A stretch of DNA of 64,000 nt from Rhea pennata (lineage: Eukaryota > Chordata > Aves > Rheiformes > Rheidae), in contig NC_084668.1 in NCBI RefSeq assembly GCF_028389875.1, positions 29,866,993-29,930,992 of the forward strand. Direction: 5' to 3'. The notes below the pieces were generated by a model that was given only the letters and a program-made list of their open reading frames with translations, was not told the DNA's origin and searched no databases. Shown here one piece after another: positions 1 to 14,500 of this stretch. Position 1 is the stretch's first letter; the number at the start of each line of letters is the position of its first letter. A program made the position numbers and the translations under genes.

Positions 1-345
1 GGGGCGGGGGCGGGGCAAGGGGAGTGCGATGCCGCGAGGCGTGGCGCAGGTAGCGCGGACGGCGCAGGCGCGGGGCGCGCGGCGCGCGGGGAGCCGTTGG
101 GCGGCGGCGGGAAGCGCGGCTGTGCCCGCTGTGCGGCCTGCGCCGCCGCGCGCACCGCCGGGCCGGGCCGGGCCGGGCTTGGCGGCGGCGGCGGCGGCCC
201 CGGCTCGGGGAGGCCGCGGGGCCGGGGGGTGGGAGCGGCGCGGCGCGGCGCGGCGCGGCGCGGCGCGGCGCGGCGCTGGGAGCAGGCCGAGGCCGAGGCC
301 GCGGCCCTCCCAGGTGCTTTCCTCAAGGATGGGCGGAGCAGGCAG
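1..345. promoter_or_regulatory. PMS1: CpG island: PMS1 promoter and presumed non-coding exon 1
   Basis: Very GC-rich, CpG-dense sequence with GGGGCGGGG boxes (Sp/KLF type) at its left edge stops abruptly near position 345, after which the DNA becomes AT-rich. The first PMS1 coding exon has an acceptor 5' of its ATG (2381-2383), so an upstream non-coding exon must exist, and this island is the only credible source. In mammals PMS1 and ORMDL1 are divergently transcribed from a shared promoter, so ORMDL1 probably lies just left of the window on the minus strand; this is inference from synteny. The exact transcription start and the exon 1 donor cannot be fixed. CAG|GTGCTT at 313/314 is one weak candidate. 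Open frames across the island are explained by high GC content, not coding. Confidence 0.8.
235..276. repeat. (GCGGC)n pentanucleotide microsatellite
   Basis: About eight uninterrupted copies of a GCGGC unit lie inside the PMS1 CpG island, probably in or next to the 5' UTR. Such a GC-only tandem repeat is likely to be length-polymorphic and structure-forming in RNA. Confidence 0.9.
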
Positions 346-2383
346 TTAGGGACCGTGCGTGTGGTTATACGTGAACTCAGGGGCCGCGCTGGGAAGGTTT
401 TGTTCACAGTTTTTCATCAGTGTTGTTCTTACACTAACGAAAAATTACCTGCATGAATGTGCCAGTGAACTCTTAAGAGCAGTGACTTTCAAAAGGGAGC
501 TTGAGTGCTGCTCAGAAATCTGTGAGGCTGCGGCTGTAGCTATTAGGATTTAAAATACATAACTGTGAGGGTTTAAAAAAAATTTAAATCACAGTTTACC
601 TAACAGTATGTAATGCTGCACCTCTTTAGACAGTGCCTGTTGCCAGAGTACCTATCTTCATCTGGAAGGGTGACAGGGATGCATAAGTGGCACTCCTAAA
701 ATACAGAAAATATTAAGGCCTGCTACTGATTACAGGCTATAATATAATCTAGGCAGTCAGCAAAGAATTGTGGTTGCTGTGTGGCTTAGGCTGAAAAGTG
801 TCTCTTCTGGCTAAAAGTAGGCAGGGTTTGGGTGCACATCCACAGGTAGCAAGTCCCGCAGATACCTCCCTGCCTGAAACCCAGGAAACCTAAAAACCCA
901 TCATCCTGCTTAGTCTTCACTTCTGGCTCTGCATCCTCTAGATATTTTAAATTAATCTCTTTGTAAACACTTTCTATCACTTATTTTTTGTTTTAATTTT
1001 GACAGGTTGAGCCCCAGGAGCTTTATTAAGAGGATATATCAGTACTTTTGAGATTTGGACAAACACGCATGTATGACTATGCTTGTTTTTGCTCTTTGAT
1101 CTGGTGAATAGTGGACAGCACAGGGTATGATGCTTTGAGTCCAGGGAGAAGGGAGGGATCACAGAGCTGTTTCCTCTATCCCAAAACGCTTGCATCAGTG
1201 ACACCTCGTAGAGAAACTGGCTTAGTGATGTGCAGCTTTTCTTCTTTAGGATTCACCCCTTGCCTTAATCAGTGTTCTTTAATAACAATATCCAGCTCCA
1301 GTCTGGCATTTGTTATTAGTAGATCATAAAACACTTCACACAGGAGTCCTATATTGTTGAATGCATGAGGAAACTTGCTTTTCTGAAAATGATTAATACT
1401 GGTGTTTCCTCAACAACCACTTATCTTTTCGTGTTCCTTTTATGCTTGTTTGGTGAAAAAATACTCGCTCAGATCTTGTAACCACATCTGAAAGGCAAAT
1501 TATTTTTGAAATGTAAGTAAGTATAAATCAATTTGTAGCTGCTCATAGAAAAGTTCTGATTCTGCTTCTTCTTCAAAATATTATGGCGAGGAGGGTTCCA
1601 AATAATTGTGGTGTTTGTTTTGCTCTCTATGTTTAAACAGTGGCACTCTTCAGAGAGATATCAATGTGGAAAAGTGTTCTGTAGTTGTAGTATCAGCTCC
1701 GCATACCCTGCAGAGCAGTTGTACTCCATGGTGTTGGCTGCCCCCCTTGCCACGCACACCGTGGCCGTGTGCTGACTGTGTCAGCAGGTAGATATCTGGG
1801 TTTGCTCTGTCCTTCACAAGTGCGCATGTGCTGTGGAAGGATGCTGAGAGTGTGGTCAGGGGCCAGGCGTAATACTCGCCAACAGATCGCTTGGACTGAA
1901 CTGATCAGAAAACTAAGACTCAAGGGGTCATTGGCCTTTCAGTGGAAATGCAGCTCTTCTGCCTGTCACAGTAGAGAGTGTTACTGGGGGGAGAAGAAAC
2001 CTTCCTCATGGGGCACAGAGGAACATCATGCTTGTGTCATTCCTGAGATGTAAAAAGAGATGTCTAGTAATGCTCTTTCTCCTTGCATCACCTGAAGCCA
2101 CAGCCTGGAGCTTGCTGCCTGGCATGCTACCTTGCATTTTTTTTTCTTAGAAGTTTATTCTACTTAAAATAGTATTTTGTTGTCTAAAGTTGCATATACT
2201 GTTTGTTTCTTACACAAGTCAAACACGTATTAGGATCCAGCTTGCACTGAAGTCAGTGTTTATTGAAAAATGTACTCTGTAACTATAATGTATTTATGTA
2301 AGAGTCACTGAAAAACAGTTCTTTTAAAATGTGTTTTTTCTAATGCGCTTTTTACATACTTTTTCTGTTATCTTTCTATGCAG
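346..2383 (+). other. PMS1: PMS1 intron 1
   Basis: AT-rich sequence between the CpG island and the first coding exon. It ends in a pyrimidine tract and CAG acceptor at 2381-2383. The open frames here (for example 977-1204 minus and 1769-2053 plus) are short, overlap one another on both strands and match no protein I recognise. No RNA gene or mobile element was recognised. Confidence 0.7.
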
Positions 2384-2537
2384 CTTCTCTTTTCCTGATT
2401 CCATGATGAAGCAGTTGTCAGCAGAAACTATTCGTCTCCTTTCAAGTTCTCAGGTGATTACATCAGTTGTCAGTGTAGTAAAGGAACTGATAGAAAATTC
2501 TTTGGATGCCAGTGCCACAAGTATTGATGTTAAACTG
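2384..2537 (+). CDS. PMS1: PMS1 exon 2 (5' UTR end and residues 1-44)
   Basis: The exon opens after CAG at 2381-2383 with 22 nt of 5' UTR, then two adjacent in-frame ATGs (2403, 2406). It encodes the start of the ATPase: [16 protein letters not shown], then [12 protein letters not shown], which is GHKL motif I. The donor is CTG|GTAAGT, phase 0. Residues run straight into exon 3 (VKL|ENYGF), as in other PMS1 proteins. Confidence 0.96.
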
Positions 2538-5500
2538 GTAAGTCCTCTCTCTTATGCATATTACAGAAATTGGATATCAAATAAGATGCAAGGAAAATTG
2601 TTCCACTGTCAGTGTATTTTTTTAGGGCATGGTGGTTTTGTGGAGGGATTTGATATCTTTTATAAATATGTATTTTAACCTCAAATAAAAATGATCTAGG
2701 ATCAGTCCCCCTTAACATTTTTGAAGGCTCCACTGTAAGCCTTGGAACTCTAAGGCATATTTGTGCTGAATGCATCTTCAGAAAAAATGGTAACTTCTTT
2801 AATGCTTCTTCTCTTACTTAAAATTTACCTTTTCTGACTAACAGCTTGTTTTAAAAGATGTTGAACTTCTGTTTCACTGCTACACTAGTATGGCTGGTTC
2901 TCCCTATAAAATATTGTCAAGAAGATGAGAATGGAAACTGTGGAAAAAGTTTATGATATCCATACTGGACACTTCTGTAATACAAATCATCATTTGCTCC
3001 CTAATCAACATATGGTGCTCTGGCTACTATTAACATTTAATTTTATAAGATATTAAAAAAAAAAAAAAAAAAAAGTTGGCGTATCACTCCAGGATGCTTT
3101 CTGAAGCAGGAAAATACTGGTTATATTTGAAAAAAAATGTGCTTTTCCCCAAAATTTGGAAAATAACAAGCTAATCAGCTTCTCTTCCTTCCACTGTTAT
3201 TTCTGGTTTTGCAGTTTTTTGTCAACAGCTGCATAATAACATTTATCTCCTACTTTTTAAGAAATTATGTTGTTACAAAGTGTATAAATAGGTGTATCCA
3301 GAAATGCAGTCCATTTCTTCTTCTACAAGTAACAGTGAATGCGTTAGCTATTCTCAAGTTACTAATCAAAAAAGTAAATGTTAGACTCATTTAGTTATTA
3401 CTTGTAATTAAGAGAGCAGTATAATTTCTCCTAGTTCCTTTGTCCATGTCCAAGCCACAAATACCACTGCTGTCTTTTCTGGGTGAGTATCAAGTAGTTT
3501 CCCTCTGTGTATGGTTTCCTGCGGTTGCTGAGAAAGATACTTATTTGTTATTTGCCTTATCTGAACTGAAGGTACTCTGTCTTCGCAATGGTCTGTGATG
3601 GCCTCTGTCTTCCCAGTACTTAGGCTACATAGTATCTTGCTTCATGAGTAACTCCAAAATGAGTAGTATATGTGCGGTTTGGGGGATAAAAGTATCAGAA
3701 ACTAATCTTGTCACCTGATCTGTAGTTGGTGGAAGCCCACAAAAAATTTTAGAACCTTCAGTAATTCTTAGAACAGGCTTTTCCTCTTTTACTGGGCTGA
3801 CAATACAGAACCTTGCTAAATTCTACCCAGTGTGAGTTTCACAGGGCAATAAGCCTCTCCTTCTGTACTGAGAGGTCCCAAATCAACTGAAGAGCAATTT
3901 CAGGCGGAATCTGTTGTGTAAGTCATCTGCACTAATATTACTCCTTGTCAGTTCAGCCCAATCCAAGTGGCTGTATTTCTGGAACAAACAAACAATAATT
4001 ACTTGACTGTGCTCTGGTTGTCAATGTCTGAATGAGATTTGCTGATCATTCAGTGGGTACTAGGGTAGAGAAGAAAAGCTGCAACATGTATAGCTATACT
4101 AAATAATATTTAAAACAGTGGATTCTTTTTCTGGGATATTTTTTGTGGTGAGAATATTTTTTATATTAAGATGTTGTTTTGATTGACTGAAGTTTAAGTA
4201 ATTTAAGTTTGACTGCATAATAGAACTCAGCAATCTCACTCTGAATTGGTTCCAAGTCCAAGTTTGGAAGGGCCCTCTAACAAATAAGCAGGAAGAACTG
4301 ACTTCATGTTCTTGATATTTCTTAAGTAAAATTATGGGTAGAATAAAAATGTAGAAATGTCATTTTCTGAACACTTAGCCAGCCTTGTCCCATATATCCA
4401 GTTTCCCTGCAGCATAAGCAGGAAAAAAGAAGACTCAAATATATATTTTTTTCTAAATGTTCTCCTTCAAATTTTTATAAGTTATGGCTCACTGACTTTA
4501 AAGGATGCAGGATTGCATTTGTGATTTTGAAAAATCAATGTGAAACAGTTAAGAGAGGTGAAAAAGAGTGAATAGTCTTTACTTTTCCAGCCATAGATCT
4601 TTTTCTGAGCTTAGATTTTACAAGTCTCAAAGTAGTTAAATAAATAACTTCCACAAACATAAACAGGGTAAAACTGAAAACTGGAATTACATGTTGTTTC
4701 CAAACTATAGGGTATAAATTACATAATTTTACTAGAGAAACCATCACTACAATCTTAACATGTTTTTGTTGTTTATTTTTTGTTGCTGGTTGGTTGGTTG
4801 GTTGTTTTTTTTAACTGAGACATTTTCTGGTTGTTCAGTTTCTCCAGGTATGCAAAATTCTCAGTTCTGTGTTGATGGCTACACCCTGAACTCTCAGCTG
4901 TTTCAAACCTGTATCTTAATTAATTTGGGTTGCTATTTTAGTGTTCAATATGTTTTTGTCCTCTTTTAGGAGAATTACGGGTTTGACAAAGTAGAAGTGA
5001 GAGACAACGGCAATGGAATCAAGGTTGCTGATGTTCCAGTTATGGCAATTAAACACTACACCTCAAAAATAAGCTCTTCTGAGGACCTTGAGAGCTTGAC
5101 AACATACGGTTTCCGTGGGGAAGCTTTGGGATCCATTTGCTCTATATCAGAGGTGAGAAGTTGCTGTATGTGTGTCAGATCTTTTATGTTGTTTTGTTGT
5201 CGGTGGGGGGAGGATGCATACATACATGCAAATTATATCAAAATATAAGTGCAGAGATATTAAATTGCTCTGGCATCCTGTCAGGGATATGTTTTCTGAA
5301 CAGCTTATTTTGTGTATGCTGCCTTCTTCTCTATTCAGAAGTTGTGTAATATGGTTAGAAAGCAATGTGGATTTCTTGTTAGCATCAGTCCTGCCTTTCT
5401 ATTGTATTGGTTTCATAGTTGGTGGTGCTGTAATTCCTTCCTTCCATCAGAGCAGATCAGAGTACTTATTGTTTCCTTGTCCTTTTCTTTTGTATCAGGG

Positions 5501-8500
5501 TATAGATAGTTGGTTCCTTGGAACAGTGGCTTATCCTTTGTGAGCTTATCTATCAGAAAGGATAATGTGAGAGAGTGGTTGAGCTTGCTACTTGAATTAA
5601 GCTAAATCAAAATGAGAAAGAAGAGGAGATGGCCAGCAGAAATCACTTCAGAAGACTGTCACATCAGATAACTGATGGTCCACATAGCTCCAGTTTCAGT
5701 GAGGGTTTCTGCCTTGATGTTATGTAGGTGATCAGCAGTCATGGGATCTTGCTGGGCTCTGTTTTGCTCCTTGACAAGTATGTAACTCCATTCCACAAAC
5801 ACATTGTTCTCCCTATCAGTAAACAGGAACCTGCTCCCTGTCCTGAGTCTAATCCACGTGTTGGTGTTAACAGGAGGGACTGTGACAACATACTGATATG
5901 TAGGAATTAACTTGCTGACCTTTTAAATTGGTTCAAAAGTGACTTAAAAGATGATCAAACTGCTAAGAGCTCTGCATCTGCATGTTCCACTGTGCTTTGC
6001 CTGTTGGTCTCCACGTTGTGTCACAGCCAAGTTTTGGGTTCCGCTTTCTAAGTCTCTGGGGGATTTGATCCTGCAAGAAGATAGTGGTATCTGTGTCTAC
6101 TTGGAACCACTGACTGTGAAGGTTAGGAGAGATGTTCGAAGGTGGGAGTGCTCAACTCCGTGCCACTTTGGGCTATGTTTGTGTTACCCTAAGCAGGACA
6201 GGATGGAGATTTCCAAAGAAAGATACTTCCAGAAGTATTGGTGTTTTCCTACGGAAATATTGGTGTTATGACAGACTTTGATCATGGGTTTGTTCTGGTG
6301 AGTGGTGAGCAGGATGCCATCTCTTCTGAGCAGTTAATTGGCTCTGTGGTGCATTTCATAAGAGAGGGGAGGTGACCTGAGTGTATTATGTACTTTAATA
6401 GGCGTTACGTTAATTCTTGGATCAGTAATTATGTTAATTAAAACCTCTTGGCCTTAGTTGCATTCTCTCTACCTAAATTGTCCCCTGTAGTTTCAGTTGA
6501 GAGGTACTGTACTATTAGCCCTTAACTAGGTGTGTAATATTGTCATTGCCAATTAATAAATTACTGTTTTTTCTCTTTAGAGGCATGATTGAACTCCGAA
6601 TTATTCATATAGGAAACTAAAATAAACAAAAATATCCCAAAGCTCTGTATGAATGAAAACTTTTATGTCCTTTTTTATGGTTATAGTGGCTTTATCATTA
6701 AGAATGTTAATACCTGAACTCAGGGAGTTACAGTCTTATTAAACTTCTGGTGCGTGATTGGTCTGGATAAGCTGATCTGTGTGTTACCTGAATAGCTTAC
6801 AAAACATACCACTACTGATGGCTAGATACGGTGGATGTGGAAAGATAATATACTGTTTGTTTGATAATGATTGTTATGTGTGTGGAATCCAGCATAAATT
6901 AAAAGACTTGTCATATTATATCTTCTCTATGCAAAAATATCAATTGATTTAGTTGCTTAAATCAACTGTGTTTAGAACAGAAAATACAAAATTGTGTATG
7001 TTTTGGATATTAAGGCTAGTTGTACTTTATGTAGTATTGTAATAGAAGTGTGAGGCTTTTAGTTTAATGGTTGGAAAAATCAGATAAAAAAGCAGAATGT
7101 GTCTGTGACTGTAAGCAACACCAGAGGAAGAGAGACTTTCTAAGCTCGTTAAATATAATTGTTATAGCTAAAATAAACTGATGTTGAGAATGATAGCAAA
7201 GCTTATATAAGCCCATTTGGAATTTTGTGAATCTTCGGTTAACATGGGTTTTTTTTATTCTTCATAGGTTTTGGTCACAACAAAGACAGCTGCTGATGAT
7301 TTCAGTACTCAGTATGTTTTGGATAGCAGTGGGCATATCACTTCTCAAAAGCCTTCCCATCTTGGGCAAGGTAGGATATCGCTACTGCAGTGTTGCGTTG
7401 CGAAACAAGCATTTTATGTTCATCCCTAGTGCACTTTGGGGATCCGTTTGATGTTGAAATACTTGTTCTCTACTTGAAGCCTATGTATGAAATCTTAGTA
7501 ACTGTAAACATTTCTTGCCTTATGTCCATCAACTGAGGACGTGTTATTAGCATAAGAAATAATGTATCTTGGAAGTTACTTTAGGCAATAATTATACTAT
7601 TTTCTACCTCTCTGACTCCTTCAAGCTGACAGAGCTCAAATAAAAGCTATAAAAATTCTGTGCTGCAGGTCCAGGCAGACTTACTCTATAGATAAATAAA
7701 AGATTTGTTCAGGGCTAAGATAATGGTTCTATGCAGAGCAAAATCCTTGCTTAGAGGAAGAAGAATTACCATGCTGTATGAGAGAGAGTTGCTGGAAACA
7801 ATGTGCCTGTAGGACCCAGCAGTCACCGTTCTTTGTAACCTGCAGGGAAAGGTGTGTGCCCTTGAAATTCCTGCTGTATGTTTATGTAAAAAAAATAGAG
7901 ACTCTCCTCATTGACGAAGCTTTGGCTTTAGTTTTTCAGACTTGATGCAGGTCTGGGGTAGTGTTTCCTCTACTCCATGCTCGATTCAGCTAATTCTTGC
8001 CCAGTGAAGGATTGTTAAAGACCACTGTATCCTTGTACTCACATTTCAGCAGTTGTGTGTTCTCAAGAAAAGACACTGTTTCTTTCTTGTTACTAATGTG
8101 TGCTTCAGGCATAACAATTTTAAGTTGCATCTGTTCTCACCCTTAGTATGTCCTAGCCGAGCCATAGAAGCTACAGCTGCTTGCCGATATCCTGCGCCCA
8201 TTCGGCACTGCGGCTAGTTGCACTGTGGTTTGTATGGACAAAGTGGAGCTCTGCTACCAGACTTGTCTCTTCCTTGTCTGTCTGTTAGCCAGCAGTAGGG
8301 AGCCGTTCAGCCAGAGGCTGGCTGCCTGGAACTAGTCAGTGGACAGATACTGAAGAAAGAGTTGAATCTGAAAACTCCACAATGTGGGATCTGGACATCC
8401 AGTTTTAACCAGAGAGATTCTGTCAGATTTAGGTTGTGTTTTCCACAGTTGGAAAGCCTGTTCTGGAGTCTGAGTCACATTGACATGGTTTTGTGAAAGT

Positions 8501-11500
8501 TGTGGGATGATTGACTGCTATTAAAAAATAGTATCTATTTAATACTTTGCAAGGTCCTTTTAGCCTAAGAATTTGTATGATTGCATTGGTAGAGTCATTC
8601 TCTTCTGCAGATTATATACTATCCCTTGAACAGAGGTGTCTGGCCTTTCAGGTCTCTATGCATATAATAGCGAAGGGGTTTAATGAGGCTCTGTATTCCC
8701 CTGCTTTCTGATATATCTGGTCATGTGCTGGTCTGTTATTTATTTCAGGAATGAAAGTTACCTTAAATGTGCACCAAAAGAGTCTTCAGCTTTATTTAGT
8801 GGCTGATTGCTGGCAGTATAGCTTCATGCTATAAGCTTCATGCTACAATCATAACTCTAAATAAAGGATGAGGATTGGAGCTTGTGAGGTCTATTCATAC
8901 ATTATTTTGGGAAGGTGACTGCTAACTTAGTTTATTTTTGTCTTTATGCTAATATAATTTAATTTAGTGTTATTAGGGATTATCTATGTGCAACTGTATA
9001 CAGATAATCTCCTCCAGTAAAAATAAAGTTACCTTTATATCCGGTCAGTGGTATGCTTTCAATGTTAACTCTGCTTGTTTTTTATCATCTTCTGGCAGGA
9101 ACTACGGTAACAGTTCTAAAGTTGTTTAAGAATCTTCCTGTAAGAAAGCAGTTTTACTCAACAACTAAAAAATGTAAGGAGGAACTGAAAAAAATCCAAG
9201 ATCTTCTGATAGCGTATGGCATCATAAAACCAGACCTGCGGATAATCTTTGCACATAATAAGGTAATAGTGAGTTTTTCTGTGTCAGCTATTGTAAGAAT
9301 CAGTTCATCAGAAACTGATTCTGATGAATTTATGCAGTTCACCAAGGCTTTATTACATAAAACTTTTAATTTGTTGGACTTTTCTGTTATCATAGATTTC
9401 TTTTGGGCTTCCACTTGACCCTAAGCTTCTAAAACTCAAGAGACTCAGGTCTACCTTTTGGTTTGCTCCAACAGATACTAGGTTAGATATCTGAAGTGTA
9501 AGAATTATTTTACATGCTCGTAGTTAATAAAGATATTAGTGTTCTACAGAACAAAGTAGTGAGATCTTATTAGGCCTAAGGGGCTAATCAAGTGTTAACT
9601 TAAGCTAAGTGAATAAACTGTTGAAAATGTTGGCATACCTTACTGGGATAGACACTATAGCACATAGAGGTGGTTTGTTGTATACTGAGTTATTGAAGCG
9701 CAGTACACAATGATGGCTTCATTTTAAAAAGTTAAAAATTTCAGAACAACTTGCTGCATTGGTTTAAGTAAGAGTAACATGTTATAACAGCAAGTTTTAG
9801 TGGAGCTTGTTATTTTTTTAGACTTAGGAGTACAAATTAAGAGGCTACTTGGAGGCTACTTTGTCTTCGTGAGATCCTGAACAGTAGTCTTACAATACAG
9901 CTGCAGAAATGACACATTGAGACATTTTCCTTTCCCTGAGCCCAGTTTAAAGTAGCTAATTCCGTTGGCTCTACTCCTGACTTTGACACACATGAGGGGA
10001 AAATTATGCTAATGAATTTCCATTTTGCCACAAAGTAGAGGGTGACATTTTGTGGACAGATCCCCCAACAATTCTTATTCTGCTCTAAAATACTGTGTTA
10101 ATTTTGCTGTTTTTCCAGTTTATGAAACAATTTTGATCAATTGATTTCATTAACTAAACATTCATGCTTCAGTTTCTTTTGTGGAGATGATTGACTCTGC
10201 TTTCTTGAGAAGACAACAAATCTCATCCTCTTGTGGGGTTGTATAACATTCTCTGATTATATATATGTATGTATTTTTAAATATCCAAATGTAGATATTG
10301 CAGAGAAAACAAAAAGCCAGCCCTGTGGCTATATAATCAGTATTCTAAAACTGAGTAACTTCTTTCAGTCTTTCATTTGAGAGTACAGAAAGTTTGAAAT
10401 CAGAGGTCTTGGAGGTGTGCGCTTCTGAGGTTGTGGTAATCTCCCTGACATATCTAGCAGCGCTTCACAGTATTGGTCTTAACTGTGTGCTTGTAAAACT
10501 AATTTCATCTTTCATTGGTGGTTTTTGCCCTCTCTCAAGGATATGGTATAATTAGTCTATGGTTAAGCTGGTGCTTTCATTTAATATCCTTGGCTACTGC
10601 AAGGGCTTAGTACAGTGTGTTGTCATTATCTTCTACTGACTTTTTTCTCCTCCTCTGCGGCAACTGTAGCTTGTTATCTTTTATTGCAGATCTTAAGTTT
10701 GGTGTGGTGTGTTGGGAAATATCTTGTTTATTGTGGCTCATGGAGGAGCTGCTTAATTGACCTTTCTGCACTAGACATCTATTGAATGTTTGCTTTCGGT
10801 ACCTCTGTGATCCTATCCCTGTTGGGAAATTCCTGTTGATGTCTCTGGGTGCTGGGATAGAGGCTTGGAAATCTGATTGCTAGATAAGAAAGCAGTGATT
10901 TGGGGAGGAAGAGGAATGAGGAGAAGGGCTGCGGCAGAGAGATTGCTACAGACATGTAGTAAATGATTTTTAATGATGTTTTGATTTCAACTTCTCTTGA
11001 TTTGGTTAGACTATTACATGTCTTAATTTCTACTATATTAAAATAAATATAAAAGAAGAAAAACATGTGCAGGAAGCTGATCATCTCTCTGTCACACCGT
11101 TCTCTCCATTTGGCATGGAGAGAAGCACAACAGTAGCTATTGCATTTTGGTTTTGGTGCTGGCTGTGCTCGAGTGACAAAGTAAAATAGATTTCTGCAAA
11201 CTTTTAGCTTTATAAATTCAGTTTGGGGCTCAAGAGTATAGTTCTGTCACTGGTATGCAATGGTCTGAATTTGCAAAATCACTGTTACCTTCTCTGTGTG
11301 TTCTAAAGTCTGCTGAAAGCTAAAGTAAAGGCACAGAGAAACAAATGGCTATGTCTTACCAACCTGTCTTTTTGCTGATGAACAAGAACGAACACAGCCA
11401 ATGTGCTCTGAACTCTTTGGTTTTGTTGGAGATAAGAATGATAAAATTAATTATGAGGATATTTTGTCACCAGAGTAACTCAACATACATGAAAACATTC

Positions 11501-14500
11501 TGTTAAGAATGTTCTTCTGTTAAGATGACGACGCTTTAGAATATTTTTTAACAGTGAAATTGTACTCCAAAGTCAGGGCAAGCTTGGCAAGTTGGAAGAG
11601 AGAGGAGCCCTGAGGTGGGAAGAACAGTGGTCAGGATGTATATACATTGTGTTTACAGAGAAGCATAGATAGCTGAAAGTCATTGTGATCATGTAAGCAA
11701 AGAGCTTGAGAACATACTAAGAACTGACATATCTATTCACATATCTGATGTTCCTTCAGATTAGTAGTCTCTTGGTCAGAGATGGATTTAAAATGAGTCT
11801 CTGATACAGAACAAGGAGAAGAAAAAAAGATTGCTTGAACTGGCACTACCTACCTAAGGAGAAAGTAGTAGTAATTGAAAACCTGTCTCATTTAATAGCT
11901 ACTTGAAACTCATTTCGGGTAATAGTCTCAATCCAGCTTTGGAAGACAAACATCCATATTGAAACCCAGTTTCCAGCGTCTGGGAAGATATGAAGCGTAC
12001 CTATTCTTTTTGTTTCAGAGATAAATTCATTAATGCGCAGTTTGAGTAGGCTTGTCTGGTAAAACAAATCAATACAAATGCTGTTTACAGTCTGTATTTA
12101 TTTGCTCTAGTGGTAGAGATGGTGCTAATTTTAGGGTCTTCATTTTACACTGCTAGCTCATATGTTCATTTAATTTATTTTTTAAAAAAACTGCTCAGAC
12201 AGGTTTCAACACAAGAGGTCGCTCAGTAGCTATTTCTGATCTGCAAAAATGAAGGACTAAAATCCTACAGAAAGCATAGCCTGTGTATGTATTTTTAAAT
12301 AGCCTGTAAAATATTTTAAAGCTCTGAATACAGATTCCTGCATTTCTGCTGCTGTTGTCTTTCCTTCCAAAATAAGTTACCTATTGTGTTATATTTTTAA
12401 AAAATATTAAAATTCTGTAATTCCAATGCATAAAAACTTTCAGCAGGTTTACCTTTTACCATAATATCACAGAAGATGAATAGTCATTAATTCTTTTTCC
12501 TTCATGTGCTAAATATTATTGTCACTAAATTTCATGTAATTTCAGCTCAGAAGGCATTTTTCCTTTGGTGATCCTACAGTGTATTTGTGCTAAAACTATA
12601 CTCCCAAATAGTATTGCCTGTGATTTTCCTTTTTTTGTTGTTGTTGTTATATTTTGTTTGAAATGTACTAGGAGAATGAATCAAGTTCTGAGAACAGCTC
12701 TATTTTCCATGGAGCTCATGACTTATATATTAGTTTAAAAAAATTATATGGTCAGTCATTCAAAGGAGTTCCTAGAATCCCAGATTCTTGAGGCTGAGCC
12801 AATACTTTCTGCAGCAATGGAAGAAGATACACGTCAGGATCAGGTTCCAAGGCTTAAAAGAGCAAGAAGGTAGCAGAGATGAGGTATTGCAAGACATGGA
12901 AAGATGGGTCAAAAGAGTAGTAAAAATAGTAGAATACAGTATATTTCAAAGAATCCTTGAAAATAAGTGACAAAGCCAGTATTTTTTTAAAAAATCTTTC
13001 TTCTAAGTCCTGAATTCTACAAGAAATGAAAGGAGTGTGAAGGAAAGCGTAGTTCTAGCTTTACTGAGAAATAATATATATGAGGCCAAAACTTTTATTA
13101 AAGTTTGAAGTTAGGCATGTTGAAAATGGTCTGATTCTAGCAGAAACTAATTTTAGAAAATCAGGCCTCTTATTGAGCTTTTGAATGTATATGCATTTTT
13201 AGGGTCCATAGCATATTTTGTTTCCACCACTTTCTTTTTATTTATTTATTTTTATTTAATGATGTGCTTCTTGCTGGTTCTACAAATTCTGGAAATTATT
13301 CTTGATATTGTACTGCATTTCATATCTGTGTTAATTTATATGAATATAATTACCATTAAATGATCTGAGTTTTTTTCTGTGAAGAACCATTATGCTCCTC
13401 CTGCCTTTTGGGTTGTTTTCTAAGAAAAATGTGTGTCCTTTTATCAGTTGTCTTAGGGTTCATTTATAGTGTACTTCTTGTCAGTGAATTTCTGAGATAG
13501 GAAATACTCAGTTACTTTTGTTTCTGCTCACGATGTTTTGTTTATTTATTTTGTTATTATTTATTAGCAATAAATAATGAATCACTTTGCAGATCAACCC
13601 TTGAAGTACTATTGCTATTTTGACAACTTGGATTAGCTAGTGCTCCTTCTTTTTATGAAGGTTTATCCTGCCAAGACATTCTTTGAATACTGATAATGTT
13701 GATCCTCTTGCCAGTATGGTTATGTTAGAAAGAGGTATTTTTCTTCTTTCATCACCATGTTCCTTGAAAGCATACTGAATAATGAGACAGCCAAATGGAA
13801 ATAATTTACATGAGTATTCAGCAAGTTTATTTAAAGTTAGCATTATCTGAAGGAGTGCTAAGAACATTCCAAAGTCAGCTACTGTTTAAACTGCGTCAAA
13901 TTCTTTAGCCCAGAATGCCACGTTCTAGCCACCTCTGAGCTCTGCCTGTCTTTTACACTAGGTGCTGGAGGGCGCTTCCCTGGAATGACTGTTTCTGTGT
14001 TCTTTCCTGTTTAACATCAGCAGCTCTTGGCTCAGCCTTATAAGCATGGTGAACGTTTGTATGAACAGATACCAGTGTTCAAGAAATGCCTTTGCATGTT
14101 GAAAGACTGATGATATGAAGTAGCTTTAATTCCATTTAGTTGTCTGAATTCCACAAACACCAAAATGAGAGGTGTTTCAAATTGTACCCACTAACTGTAC
14201 CTGTTCTAACAACTGCAGATATAGTAGGGCTTGAACAAGTTATGGCAAAAGGTGATTTAGATGGTACCATATGCAACTGCTCCAACATCTTGCACAAGGG
14301 ACGGATGGACTGCAAGTAGACTCAATAAATTTTCCTGTTCTTTTTTAGAAAAGTCTTTGTAAGGGAAGAGCTTTCCTCTGTTTTTCATGCATAGCATTCT
14401 GAAGCCTTGCACAGTTCTCTGTCTAGAACTATTTACTGTATCCCAAGAGGAATATGCATTAGAGCTTCTGATTGCAAGCAGTCTATTTTAGAGCTGCTGT

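Noticed and set aside
29..456. Two frames in the first CpG island
   Set aside because: They include the GCGGC repeat and have a composition-driven Arg/Ala/Gly content. The region is a promoter/5' UTR.
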